Source of the DNA: Cognatundibacterium jejuense
GTDB lineage: Bacteria > Pseudomonadota > Gammaproteobacteria > Burkholderiales > Burkholderiaceae_D
Direction: 5' to 3'
Assembly: GCF_014284255.1 (NCBI RefSeq)
Contig: NZ_JACOFV010000011.1
Location: 119,742 to 183,741 of the forward strand
Length of the DNA stretch: 64,000 bases
Shown: positions 55,069 through 64,000 of the stretch, in pieces
Layout of the letters: the number at the start of each line of letters is the position of its first letter
How positions within the stretch are numbered: the first letter of the stretch is position 1
Program-made: the position numbers and the translations under genes
Notes under the pieces: generated by a model
What the model was told of the DNA's origin: nothing
Databases searched by the model: none
The model's input: the letters and a program-made list of their open reading frames with translations, nothing else

Positions 55069-57183
55069 ATGAAAAAAGCCTTATTTAGGAAGCCAGCCGC
55101 CACCATAATTTCAGTCGCCATTTCTGCCGTTATTTTGGCAGCATGCGGTGGAGGTGGTTCTAGTGCGTCAAACGATACAAGCAATACTACTCCTGCAACA
55201 CCAACTACTTCTACCACCAATGTGATTACCGGCACTGTGTTTGCAGCGGCGACCTCTGGTGCAACAGTTAAATTATTTGCGGCGGATGCTAATGGAAATC
55301 CAACAGGTAATGCTTTAGGTACGGCAAGCACCGATGCCAACGGAAATTTCAGCATTGCGTTAACGAGCCAGCCAAGCGGACCAGTAGTTTTGGTATCGAG
55401 CGGCGGAAGCTATTCTAGTGAGGCGGATGCCACTACCCAAACTGGCGCAACATTTCAGGTCTTGGTTGCCAACGTACCCACAGGAAATTCATCGGCTCAT
55501 CTCAATCCTTTGACCTCGGCAATTACAGCGCGTGCCAGCAATTTATTGAGCAATGCTCCGGCAACATCCCCAGCGGCGGCATTAAGTTCTGCGACGAGTT
55601 CAGTTCAAACCTTGCTCGGTCTCAGCGATATCAGCACCAGTGCGGTAACAATTGCACCAAATACTAATGCAACGAGCGGCGACGCATGGCTGCTGTCAGC
55701 CTTGGCTGGGACTCTGGAACAATTGCGTACCAACTCTGGCTTAAACTCCAGCGCCATTTATCAAGCATTAATGGATGATATTTCTGATGGCAAGTTAGAC
55801 GGTTTGAAGAATGGTAAGTCAATTGCTATCGGCACTTCCGGTCAAACTTTGCAGTCCAGTCTGTTTACGACGCAATTGTCTGGAGCGGCAAATACCTATG
55901 GCAACACCCACGCCACATATCAAAGCGCGACCGGAAAAATCTCCACTGCGTTACAAAATTCAGCGCAAGCAGTTGGCTTACAAGTTGGCAGTTCTGGCTC
56001 CATCTCGTTGTATCAAACGCAGTCGAGTGGCACACAGTTATACTTTGCGGCTCGCACAGATGGTTTGGTGAAATTAGACATGAGTGTACCGAGTGCGCCT
56101 GTAGCAACAAAGTTAACGGCCATTAATCAAACACTGCTTTCTGGCAGCAATCCGAGTGGTCCGAAATTTGGATCGATTGATGGTATGGTCATCAATCCTA
56201 CACCGATTACGGTCAATGGAAGTAGTAAGGTATACGGTCTGGTCTATAGCTATCAAAGCAGTACTGTCGCGTCAGTCAATCTGACAGATGGTGTGGTTGT
56301 CGGTACGTTGGCATTGCCAATTACGAAGTCGACCTCCTTCTCCGGTGCTATGGCCTATGTTGCAGGCGGCATTGCTGATGGCGCCCATAACTTGATCTGG
56401 TTGGCAACGAGCGAAGGCATGATCGGTGTTAATCCGTCCAATCTTAATTTACCGGTGACCAAAATTGCACAGCCGGTTGGTACGCAAATTAATGAAAATA
56501 TTGGCGGCGATACAGCCAACGGTATTATCTTTTCTCCAGATTACATGGGGGCAGGTATTGTTGTATTTAACCTCATTGAGGGCAAATCCTATGTCATGGA
56601 TAAAGCTACCTGGCAGGCGCTGTATGCCAATACAGGCTTCACCGGATATTTGGAAATGGATGGTGCTACGTTAGATACGCAATACAAGTTAGCCATCATC
56701 ACGCCTGAAGGATCGAACACCATAGGCTTGTTGGGTTATAACATTCCGTCCGGCGCAACTGGCGCAACTGGTACCTTTGCATCAAAACTGTTTATGTCTT
56801 ACGCAGTTCCTAATCAAGCGCTCAATTTTGCGAGTTATACGGGGGCAACTGTTGATCCGGTTTCTCACACAGCACTGTTTGTTGGCGAGGGGAGGGGGTT
56901 AGGTGTAGGGGTACTGGATAATCCAAGCAATGCGAACTGGAAGGGCTTCTCTACTTTCGTGAATGCAAATTCGAGCTATCGCTTCGAACCTCATGATCCA
57001 CATACCTTGGGCACATTTAACATCAGTGGTAAGCCATACGGATTTTTGTTGAATGGCGCCTATGGTTCTTACAAAGTAGCAATCATCGATCTGAACGCGA
57101 TGTTAGTAGCACCGACCACTGGTGGCTGGACAAATACGGATCCTTTCAACGATCCTAAAATCACTACCTTGATCGGTTACTAA
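55069..57183 (+). CDS. large lipoprotein, carboxypeptidase-regulatory-like domain plus propeller-like region
   Basis: This 704-residue protein has a lipoprotein signal peptide with lipobox LAAC and Cys26 followed by a glycine/serine/threonine linker. About residues 50-130 form a beta-sandwich of the kind found in carboxypeptidase-regulatory-like domains (ITGTVFAAATSGATVKLF, GNFSIAL). The remainder has helical and repeated beta segments that suggest a beta-propeller, such as LYFAARTDGLVKLDM and NLIWLATSEGMIGV. I do not recognise a defined function. It is probably anchored in the outer membrane. A strong terminator follows. Confidence 0.75.
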   Translation: MKKALFRKPAATIISVAISAVILAACGGGGSSASNDTSNTTPATPTTSTTNVITGTVFAAATSGATVKLFAADANGNPTGNALGTASTDANGNFSIALTSQPSGPVVLVSSGGSYSSEADATTQTGATFQVLVANVPTGNSSAHLNPLTSAITARASNLLSNAPATSPAAALSSATSSVQTLLGLSDISTSAVTIAPNTNATSGDAWLLSALAGTLEQLRTNSGLNSSAIYQALMDDISDGKLDGLKNGKSIAIGTSGQTLQSSLFTTQLSGAANTYGNTHATYQSATGKISTALQNSAQAVGLQVGSSGSISLYQTQSSGTQLYFAARTDGLVKLDMSVPSAPVATKLTAINQTLLSGSNPSGPKFGSIDGMVINPTPITVNGSSKVYGLVYSYQSSTVASVNLTDGVVVGTLALPITKSTSFSGAMAYVAGGIADGAHNLIWLATSEGMIGVNPSNLNLPVTKIAQPVGTQINENIGGDTANGIIFSPDYMGAGIVVFNLIEGKSYVMDKATWQALYANTGFTGYLEMDGATLDTQYKLAIITPEGSNTIGLLGYNIPSGATGATGTFASKLFMSYAVPNQALNFASYTGATVDPVSHTALFVGEGRGLGVGVLDNPSNANWKGFSTFVNANSSYRFEPHDPHTLGTFNISGKPYGFLLNGAYGSYKVAIIDLNAMLVAPTTGGWTNTDPFNDPKITTLIGY

Positions 57184-57223
57184 GCAGGGCTTTCGTCAAT
57201 CTTGTGATTGATTTTGGTAGATG

Positions 57224-57264
57224 AAAAGGGCAGCTTTTGATGGATAAAAGCTGCCCTTTTTTTG
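57224..57264. terminator. bidirectional terminator between lipoprotein gene and glnS
   Basis: AAAAGGGCAGCTTTT (57224-57238) pairs perfectly with AAAAGCTGCCCTTTT (57246-57260), followed by T. It sits between convergent stops at 57183 and 57272. Confidence 0.95.
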
Positions 57265-57271
57265 TATAGAT

Positions 57272-59014
57272 TTATTTCCCAAACGAATCCTTCAACGTCG
57301 TAATCCGGTTAAACACCGGCTTCCCATTCACACTGTCAACGCGATCAGCGACGAAGTAGCCGTGGCGTTCGAATTGCAGGCGAGTGTCTGGGGTGACGTT
57401 GGCGACGCCAGGCTCGACAAAGGCGCGGATGGTTTCTAAGGATGAAGGGTTCAACAAGGTCATGAAATCTTTGCCACCGGCATCAGGGTTGGCGTCGGTG
57501 AACAGGCGGTCGTACAGGCGCACCTCGGCTTCAAGCGCGTCAGCGGCGTTGACCCAGTGGATATTGCCTTTGACTTTGTAATTGGCGCTGCCTTCGGTGC
57601 CGGATTTGCTGTCGGCAAAGTAGTTGCAATGAACGGCAATAACCTTACCGTTTTCATCTTTGTCGCAGCCTGTGCACTCAACGACGTAGCCATAACGCAG
57701 GCGAACCTTATTGCCCGGGAACAGGCGGAAGTAGCCTTTAACGGGTTCTTCCATGAAGTCTTCTTGCTCTATCCACAGTTCCTTGCCGATCGTGAATTCA
57801 CGGTTGCCAAGTTCTGGATGATGTGGATGTATTGGCGCTGTGCACGCAATGTTTTCACCTTCAGGGAAATTGTCGATGACGAGCTTCAATGGACGCAATA
57901 CCGCCGTCGCACGTGGGGCTTTTGGATCGAGGTCTTCGCGCAGGCAGCCTTCTAAAGTGCTGTAGTCGATCCAGCCATCAGAGCGGGTCACGCCGATGCG
58001 TTCGCAGAAAGCCTGGATAGATTCTGGTGTGTAGCCGCGACGACGGATACCAACGATGGTTGGCATACGTGGGTCATCCCAGCCGCTGACGATGTTGTCT
58101 TCCACCAGTTTGCGCAATTTACGTTTGCTGGTGACGACGTAGGTCAGATTCAGGCGTGCGAATTCGTATTGACGTGGAACCGGACGATTGACGAAACCAC
58201 CTTGCGCCGCGTGTTCGATGATCCAGTCGTAGAACGGACGGTGATCCTGGAACTCTAAGGTACAAATCGAATGCGAGATGTTTTCAATCGCGTCTTCCAG
58301 CGGATGTGCGTAGTCGTACATTGGGTAGATGCACCATGCATCGCCCGTGCGGTGGTGATGCGCATGACGGATGCGGTAGATCGCTGGATCGCGCATATTC
58401 ATGTTCGGTGACGCCATGTCGATCTTGGCGCGCACGATGTGTTCGCCATCTTTAAATTCACCGGCTTTCATGCGACGGAATAAATCTAAAGATTCTGCCG
58501 GCGCACGATCGCGGAAAGGGGAGTTCACGCCTGGCTTAGAAAAGTCACCACGATTCGCCGCCATGTCTTCAGCGGATTGGCTATCGACATAGGCGTGACC
58601 CGCTTCGATCAAGTATTCAGCAATGGCGTAGAACTTGTCGAAATAATCGCTGGCAAAATACAAATGATTGCCGCCACCGTTGGATGCTGGTTGCTGCCAG
58701 TCAAAGCCCAGCCATTTAACGCTGTCCATGATGGAGTCAACGTATTCTTGGTCTTCTTTTTCTGGGTTAGTGTCATCAAAGCGCAGATGACAACGGCCAG
58801 CGTAATCACGTGCCAGACCAAAATTGAGGCAAATCGATTTTGCATGACCAATGTGCAGATAACCATTCGGTTCTGGCGGGAAACGCGTAATCACGCTCGG
58901 CATGCTATCACGTTGGTAAGTGCCAGCAACCTGATCGTTGTCGATAATGGCGCGCAAAAAGTTGGAAACCGGTGCGTCGGTTGCTGCTGCGGCTGGCTTG
59001 TTGTCTTTGCTCAT
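57272..59014 (-). CDS. glnS: glutaminyl-tRNA synthetase
   Basis: This 580-residue class I aminoacyl-tRNA synthetase charges tRNA-Gln. The HIGH signature is at residues 54-57 (GYLHIGHAKS), and the KMSKS-equivalent is VTSKRKL. The anticodon-binding beta-barrel region follows (RLFPGNKVRLRYGYV). Length and order match betaproteobacterial GlnS. It is convergent with the lipoprotein gene and divergent from vgrG. Confidence 0.97.
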   Translation of the reverse strand: MSKDNKPAAAATDAPVSNFLRAIIDNDQVAGTYQRDSMPSVITRFPPEPNGYLHIGHAKSICLNFGLARDYAGRCHLRFDDTNPEKEDQEYVDSIMDSVKWLGFDWQQPASNGGGNHLYFASDYFDKFYAIAEYLIEAGHAYVDSQSAEDMAANRGDFSKPGVNSPFRDRAPAESLDLFRRMKAGEFKDGEHIVRAKIDMASPNMNMRDPAIYRIRHAHHHRTGDAWCIYPMYDYAHPLEDAIENISHSICTLEFQDHRPFYDWIIEHAAQGGFVNRPVPRQYEFARLNLTYVVTSKRKLRKLVEDNIVSGWDDPRMPTIVGIRRRGYTPESIQAFCERIGVTRSDGWIDYSTLEGCLREDLDPKAPRATAVLRPLKLVIDNFPEGENIACTAPIHPHHPELGNREFTIGKELWIEQEDFMEEPVKGYFRLFPGNKVRLRYGYVVECTGCDKDENGKVIAVHCNYFADSKSGTEGSANYKVKGNIHWVNAADALEAEVRLYDRLFTDANPDAGGKDFMTLLNPSSLETIRAFVEPGVANVTPDTRLQFERHGYFVADRVDSVNGKPVFNRITTLKDSFGK

Positions 59015-59508
59015 AAATTGTACTGGTCAATATTAGGTTGAATACGAATAGCGAAATAGCGAGACTGAGAGTTTGCTTTTGCGATCCACCGGACGCGGAA
59101 CGGGCGAGTAGCGCGGGTTAGTGCTGATTTCGCACAGTGACGTGCGTGGCGCACCTGAGCGGCTTCGGCGGGAGCGCACACGCAAACCTCAGTATTTCCA
59201 TCAAGGGATAGGAAGTATTTTACCGTAGCGCAGCACAGAAAGCGCATTTGTTTGTGTTTTGATAGTAAAGCGGCTTATTTAAGTCCCAAAAATTGGCCAC
59301 TCCTGTCGATTTTATTTCCTTCCTTCTTTACACATCATGTTATCGCGACAATACGTTAGTAGCGTCAACGCCAGAAGTTGCAAGATGTAATAGAAGCATC
59401 CTTAAGTAAGAATCCTTCCGCAAAGTTTTATCTTTCGCTACGATTTTTGTTCTTTTCAGCGCCTTGCATTTCAACATCAGCAATGAAGCTCGCCAAAGGA
59501 CTCATATC
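59015..59508. other. divergent intergenic region upstream of glnS and vgrG
   Basis: About 490 bases, with a GC-rich stretch near 59080-59190 that looks unlike the rest but carries no supported gene. Promoters for both genes must lie here; I cannot point to convincing boxes. Confidence 0.45.
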
Positions 59509-62361
59509 GTGAACGGATTATTCACCCACCCACGCGCCTTAAGCGTCAGCGGTGCCGCCTTGTCTGGTATCAGCAAGTCGTTAACACCTTTACGCTTGTC
59601 CGGTACCGATGGCATCAACCAGTTATTCGACTATCGATTGACGCTGCAAACATCGGATCGCGTTGGTGTTGGTGTGGGTGCTAGCTCGGGTACTGGCGCT
59701 GACCTTGACCTCGATAGCGTCATTGGTAAAGAAATCACCTGTACCATCGAACTTGAAGGCAAGGGCTCTTTTATCCCTGGCCTCCCCGGTGGCAGTGCTG
59801 CTCACCTCGGTGCAGGTCAGCGAGAAATCTCCGCCTTAGTCACCGCCGCACGCTTTATCGGCGTCGATAGCCGCCATACACTTTACGAATTCACCTTACG
59901 TCCGTGGTTACATCTCGCCACACTGACCAGCGATTGCAAAGTTTTTCAGAATCAAACACCCGTTGAGACGATGTTAGCGGTACTCAACGACTATGCGTTT
60001 GTCGTCGACAAGCGTTTGATTGAGAAGTATCCATCACGAGACTATTGCGTCCAGTACAACGAGACCGATTTTGCGTTTGTGACGCGCCTTATGCAGGAAT
60101 GGGGCATCAACTACCACTTCGAGCACAGCAACGGTGTGCATCGGTTAATCCTCTCTGATTTCAATGGCGCATTCCGCACTGCGAGTGAAGCCTACGCAAC
60201 GATTCCGTATTACCCACCTGGTCATAAAATCGACCGCGAGTACATTCACGCTTTTAGCCCAGAGAACAGTCTCACTTCAGGCAGTGTCGCCAGTCGTGAC
60301 TATGACTACACCCGATGCCGCTCCAGCCTCGACGCTAAAAGTAGTGACCACCGCAAAACCGGACAAAACGACCAAGAACTCTATAGTTGGCACGATGCCC
60401 AGAGCGGCAATCGTTATAGCCAACCCAATGCCGGATCTGACCCACAGGCCAATAAAACGGACGAACAAGGCAAATTCTTAACCCGACTGCGGATAGAAGA
60501 ACGTCGCCAACATGGACAACGTGCCAAGGCGAGTGCCTATCTGCGCGGTGTAGTGCCTGGCACCTCCTTCACCCTGACCGACCATCCTCAAGGCTCGGCC
60601 AATAGAGAATATGTCGTTATCTATACCCAATTTTTAATAGAAAACGTCAGCGAAGATACCCAACGTAACCCGTCCGCAAAGCTCAACCTTGCTGCGCTCC
60701 CCAATCTCATCACTGCGCGATCAGTCGGACAAATAGAACGCGGCTTATGGCAAGTCCAAACCGATTTCACCGTACAACCTGGCAACGAAATCGTACGCCC
60801 AGAACACACGCAAATCAAACCCCGTTGCTACGGCCCCGAAGTTGCCATGGTGACCGGCCCTGACCGTGATACCGCCGCCAGCAATATCTATACCGATCAA
60901 TATGGGCGTATCAAAGTCCAGTTCCCATGGGATCGCTATGGCGAAATCAACCACAACAGCAGTTGCTGGGTTCGCGTCGCCTTACCATGGGCAGGTAATC
61001 AACTGGGGCAACAAGCTATTCCCAGAATAGGACAAGAAGTCATCATCGATTTCATCGGCGGTGACCCTGACAGACCGATTTGTAGCGGCAGCGTCCACAA
61101 TCAATTTAATATGCCGCCATGGCAGTTGCCGAGCCAACAAGCCTTAATGGGCATACGCAGCAGAGAACTCACTGACCAAGGCGGTGGCAACAGCGCTACA
61201 GGGCGCAGCAACCACCTCATTCTCGACGATACCCAAGACCAAATTCAGGCACAACTCAAGAGTGACCATGACCACAGCCAACTGAGTCTGGGTTTCATCA
61301 CCCGTGTTGAAAGCAAGCAAGGTCGTCAAGGACCACGCGGTCAAGGGTTTGAACTCAGAACCGATGGCCACGGCGCCATTCGCGCCAAAGACGGTCTACT
61401 CATCACGACCGAAGCCAGAGACAAGGCGCAAGGCCACATCACGAGCTTAGAAGAAACCGCCCAGCGTCTGCAACAAGCGCACAGCCAACACAGCACCTTA
61501 GCTGAGGCCGCACAACAGGCGGGAGCGCAAGAACAAAGTGACCAATCGGACGTTGCCAAAGAAATCAAACGACAAAATAGCGATATCGCTGGTAACGCCA
61601 ATGCTAATCACAACAACCACGCAGACAAAGGTCAATTCCCAGAATTAGCCAAGCCGCATATCGTTATCGCAAGTCCGGCAGGCATCGCCACCACCACGCC
61701 CGGCAACACCCAACACCACAGCGGTCAGCATCACGCCATCACCGCCGAGGAACACATCAGCTTATCGAGTGGCAAGAGCCTGCTCGCCAGCGCGCGCGAA
61801 GCGATCCGTTTGTTTGCGCACAAGGCGGGAATGAAATTGATTGCTGCCAATGCCGACATTGAAATTCAGGCCTTAAAAAACAGCATCAATTTCATCGCTA
61901 AACTCAACATCAATCAGAACGCCGAGTCGATACGGATCAACGCAACAAAGGCCGTCATCATTAATGGCGGCGGCAGTTATACCAAATGGAGTGATCAGGG
62001 GATTGAACATGGCACCAACGGCGCATGGTGTGCTCACGCGGCGACCCATAGTTTTCAAGATGGAAAAAATATGGGCATAGATATTCAAGGATTGCCTCAT
62101 GTCGATGACTATGATGAGAAGTTTGCCTTTCATTTGCCTTGTGGCACACCAATTGTGGGACAAAGTTATCACGCCAAAACTTCCATCGGTGAGCACGTAA
62201 GTAAGACAACATCAGACGGCGCGACACCAAGTATTTATACCTCATCACCGCAGCCATTGTATGTCGCTCCAGTGTGGCATGCGCTTAACTCACCTGAGCC
62301 GATGACACGGCCAGGATCGAGCAATCCAGGTGACAACAAGGGAGATAGTAATGCCAGTTAA
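59509..62361 (+). CDS. vgrG: type VI secretion system tip protein VgrG
   Basis: This protein of about 950 residues is the spike of the type VI secretion system, a trimer at the tip of the contractile tube. N-terminal gp27-like domains (LTSDCKVFQNQTPVETML, YCVQYNETDFAFVTRLMQEW) are followed by a gp5-like OB fold with IKVQFPWDRYGE and CWVRVALPWAGNQ. A DUF2345 region (SRELTDQGGG, DDTQDQIQ) and a glutamine-rich helical stretch follow, then the C-terminal repeat-like part (about 740-950). I prefer the GTG at 59509, with AAAGGA eight bases upstream, over a TTG at 59464. No other T6SS structural genes are in the window, so this is an outlying vgrG locus. Confidence 0.93.
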   Translation: MNGLFTHPRALSVSGAALSGISKSLTPLRLSGTDGINQLFDYRLTLQTSDRVGVGVGASSGTGADLDLDSVIGKEITCTIELEGKGSFIPGLPGGSAAHLGAGQREISALVTAARFIGVDSRHTLYEFTLRPWLHLATLTSDCKVFQNQTPVETMLAVLNDYAFVVDKRLIEKYPSRDYCVQYNETDFAFVTRLMQEWGINYHFEHSNGVHRLILSDFNGAFRTASEAYATIPYYPPGHKIDREYIHAFSPENSLTSGSVASRDYDYTRCRSSLDAKSSDHRKTGQNDQELYSWHDAQSGNRYSQPNAGSDPQANKTDEQGKFLTRLRIEERRQHGQRAKASAYLRGVVPGTSFTLTDHPQGSANREYVVIYTQFLIENVSEDTQRNPSAKLNLAALPNLITARSVGQIERGLWQVQTDFTVQPGNEIVRPEHTQIKPRCYGPEVAMVTGPDRDTAASNIYTDQYGRIKVQFPWDRYGEINHNSSCWVRVALPWAGNQLGQQAIPRIGQEVIIDFIGGDPDRPICSGSVHNQFNMPPWQLPSQQALMGIRSRELTDQGGGNSATGRSNHLILDDTQDQIQAQLKSDHDHSQLSLGFITRVESKQGRQGPRGQGFELRTDGHGAIRAKDGLLITTEARDKAQGHITSLEETAQRLQQAHSQHSTLAEAAQQAGAQEQSDQSDVAKEIKRQNSDIAGNANANHNNHADKGQFPELAKPHIVIASPAGIATTTPGNTQHHSGQHHAITAEEHISLSSGKSLLASAREAIRLFAHKAGMKLIAANADIEIQALKNSINFIAKLNINQNAESIRINATKAVIINGGGSYTKWSDQGIEHGTNGAWCAHAATHSFQDGKNMGIDIQGLPHVDDYDEKFAFHLPCGTPIVGQSYHAKTSIGEHVSKTTSDGATPSIYTSSPQPLYVAPVWHALNSPEPMTRPGSSNPGDNKGDSNAS

Positions 62362-63349
62362 TACAACCCAAGGAATGACCAATAACACGCCCAACAGTTG
62401 CGTAAAGATAGATTGCGATTGTCAGCACGTATGGTCCTTAGCACAAGAATTTGCCTTTAAACGCTTGTCTGCTAAACCGCCTGTGCTCAATAAAACTAAC
62501 ATGTTGCTGTATCAATATAACGTCCGTGCCCGACGCATCAGTGCCACCTATGCGAGGTTTTATTTAGAGACCGAAGAACATGGAAATCCGGCTAAAAAAG
62601 GACGCTACTACTGGGCAGCATTAGCAGCATTTGCCAGTAAGACAGTCGCTTGTTCGATTGAAGACCCACGAGTCAAAACAATCGGCACCGTTTTACAAGG
62701 ATTAGGTAAAGGAAATATGTGGTTGTTTTATGAGATCGCCCCATGGCATTGGGCGTATAGCCTTTCTTCTAAAAGTTTCGACATGTGCAAGGCCACACGT
62801 AGCGGAGATAATTTTGTGACCCCTATTTTGGACTCCATCAAAGCCATGCCATGGGCGAAGGAGGCGCTACCAAAAATCAATAATTTTAAGTGGAATGAAT
62901 TGCTGGAATATGGTTTTAACAAGGTCAAGAAAATTGAAAGTATGGAACCGTTGATGCCAGGACGCCCTGCGGCGCAATTGGAACATCTGCTGAGTATTGC
63001 CAAGCACGAGCAAGGTAAGATTTTGCAGCCGCTGATCTACGACGATGAGGATTTTAAATGGTGGATACAGCAACAACGTTCAGCATGGGTGAATTGGGCA
63101 TCACCTGCGCTCAAGCTGGTGTTTGCGTCGTCGTGTGATACCGATGATCCAGAATTGGAATCGGTGGCGCCCCGAGATACCATGCTTGAAGATTTTAAAA
63201 GCCGAATGATATGGATTGACTTAGCTGCAAAAAAATTTCATGGGTTAATGCAAGCAAAAAAATATTTTATGGAACATCAATTACAAACAATCGCATCGTG
63301 GGTAGGTCATCAAGATGATCAGATAGTAACCCCGACGATGCCACTTTAA
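62351..63349 (+). CDS. VgrG-linked protein, possible T6SS effector or accessory
   Basis: This 332-residue protein starts at an ATG inside the end of vgrG (11-base overlap), with AGGGAG just upstream. It has no signal peptide. Sequence is rich in tryptophan and charged residues, e.g. HVWSLAQEFAFKRL, ARFYLETEEHGNPAKKGRYYWAA and WHWAYSLSS. It resembles DUF2515-like proteins found beside vgrG genes, but I hold this only as a weak memory. Position and overlap suggest a cargo or adaptor for the VgrG spike. Known toxin catalytic motifs were not recognised. Confidence 0.6.
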   Translation: MPVNTTQGMTNNTPNSCVKIDCDCQHVWSLAQEFAFKRLSAKPPVLNKTNMLLYQYNVRARRISATYARFYLETEEHGNPAKKGRYYWAALAAFASKTVACSIEDPRVKTIGTVLQGLGKGNMWLFYEIAPWHWAYSLSSKSFDMCKATRSGDNFVTPILDSIKAMPWAKEALPKINNFKWNELLEYGFNKVKKIESMEPLMPGRPAAQLEHLLSIAKHEQGKILQPLIYDDEDFKWWIQQQRSAWVNWASPALKLVFASSCDTDDPELESVAPRDTMLEDFKSRMIWIDLAAKKFHGLMQAKKYFMEHQLQTIASWVGHQDDQIVTPTMPL

Positions 63350-64000
63350 TGTCTGTTAATTTTATGTGGCATATCTTTAAAAAACTATTATTAGGCCTAG
63401 TACTAGTCGGTGCAGTTTCCGGCTGTGCTAGGAAAATCGACCACGGTTTGGGTAACGTGAAGAAAGAGGATGTAAACATGGTACAAAAAATATCTATTCG
63501 TCTTGGCGAATCCGGCGACAGTTTTACGCAGCGAATAGGACAAAAGAAAGTAAGACCAGATAGGCAACCGGCGGGATTAAATTTTTATGACGTTAATTTC
63601 ACTGCACATGGTGCAGAAGCGGGTGAAGTAACGTTTGAACACGGCATGCATACTTTTAGAGTTGGTGCCGTGCTAATTATCATGGGAACGGAAGATGTAG
63701 AAAGAATGAACGCTGGAATTTATCACTGGGACATTAGTTTTGGACTTACTGCGCCAGAACTCATACCCCATGATGAAGCACGTCAAAAATTCATTGCTCT
63801 CCTAAAAATGCTACAAGAGAAAGGCTGGCGGCAATTCTACTACCGGGACGCTGCACGAATTATGGGATGTAGCTCGCTACATAATATCAACATAGATGTA
63901 CGTTATATACCGACATTTGAGGAGTGGATGGCGTTAGAAGATGGCGCAGGTTGGAATTTAGAAGCCGATGGGGTCTATATGAGAATAGTCATGTATAGAG
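63349..64000 (+). CDS. lipoprotein downstream of vgrG, cut by window end
   Basis: An open frame begins at 63349 (ATG overlapping the previous stop as TAATG) and stays open to the end of the window, at least 217 residues. It starts with MSVNFMWHIFKKLLLGLVLV and a lipobox VSGC at about residues 23-26, so it is a predicted lipoprotein. The mature part contains GLNFYDVNFTAHGAEAGEVTF, a mixed alpha/beta pattern and YYRDAARIMGCSSLHN. I recognise no family. Tight coupling behind vgrG and its partner gene makes an immunity or T6SS-linked lipoprotein plausible. Confidence 0.65.
   Translation, partial: MSVNFMWHIFKKLLLGLVLVGAVSGCARKIDHGLGNVKKEDVNMVQKISIRLGESGDSFTQRIGQKKVRPDRQPAGLNFYDVNFTAHGAEAGEVTFEHGMHTFRVGAVLIIMGTEDVERMNAGIYHWDISFGLTAPELIPHDEARQKFIALLKMLQEKGWRQFYYRDAARIMGCSSLHNINIDVRYIPTFEEWMALEDGAGWNLEADGVYMRIVMYR

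Noticed and set aside
59011..59247. Minus-strand frame of 78 codons between glnS and vgrG
   Set aside because: It lies upstream of glnS in a GC-rich stretch, overlaps the glnS start and lacks a ribosome-binding site.

Overview
The window looks like chromosome of a betaproteobacterium of the order Burkholderiales, most likely the family Oxalobacteraceae (Undibacterium/Herminiimonas-like). This rests on the block exbB-exbD-lpxK-Trm112-kdsB-adk, the housekeeping proteins and the moderate base composition. It is an inference from recognised gene families, not a database match. I see no rRNA, tRNA, CRISPR array, insertion sequence or prophage.

Layout. 1-3.3 kb: a PhnD-like periplasmic binding protein translationally coupled to a large PAS sensor kinase. 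3.4-12 kb: an MFS carrier, a HGSNAT/YeiB-like membrane protein, an HDOD protein, a coiled-coil/zinc-ribbon membrane protein and a secreted S9 peptidase, largely on the minus strand. 12-14.2 kb: a YtrA-type GntR regulator with an ABC exporter. 14.4-17.5 kb: an EamA carrier, sodB and xseA, all minus.

17.5-18.64 kb: a 1.15-kb AT-rich stretch without credible genes. It carries six regularly spaced DnaA-box units (five exact TTATCCACA, one TTGTCCACA), all in the same orientation. Five of the boxes sit between inverted-repeat arms. Gene direction switches from minus to plus across it. This is the most unusual element of the window.

18.6-33.5 kb: an almost entirely plus-strand housekeeping block: exbBD, lpxK-Trm112-kdsB, adk, hppA (K+-independent type), an SDR dehydrogenase behind a LiuR-like palindrome, a patatin lipase, a secreted barnase-like RNase with a barstar-like partner, purN, an RsmB-type methyltransferase, an MscS channel and a fatty-acid desaturase. 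34-36.7 kb: rpmB-rpmG and radC (minus), then fkpB-ispH (plus). 37-40.9 kb: livHMGF, preceded by an 18-codon leader ORF and a terminator-like hairpin (possible attenuator) and lacking a substrate-binding gene.

41-57 kb: accessory and envelope genes. These include a VOC protein, GNAT, PilZ, an MFS carrier, an Hpt protein with a degenerate receiver, an outer-membrane barrel, a glycine-zipper protein, a DUF3617 protein, pepD, a rhomboid protease, a large barrel-like protein, a double TonB-C-like protein and a large lipoprotein. 57.3-59 kb: glnS (minus). 59.5-64 kb: a type VI secretion VgrG followed by two overlapping genes, the second a lipoprotein that runs off the window end. This is probably a VgrG-linked cargo/accessory module.
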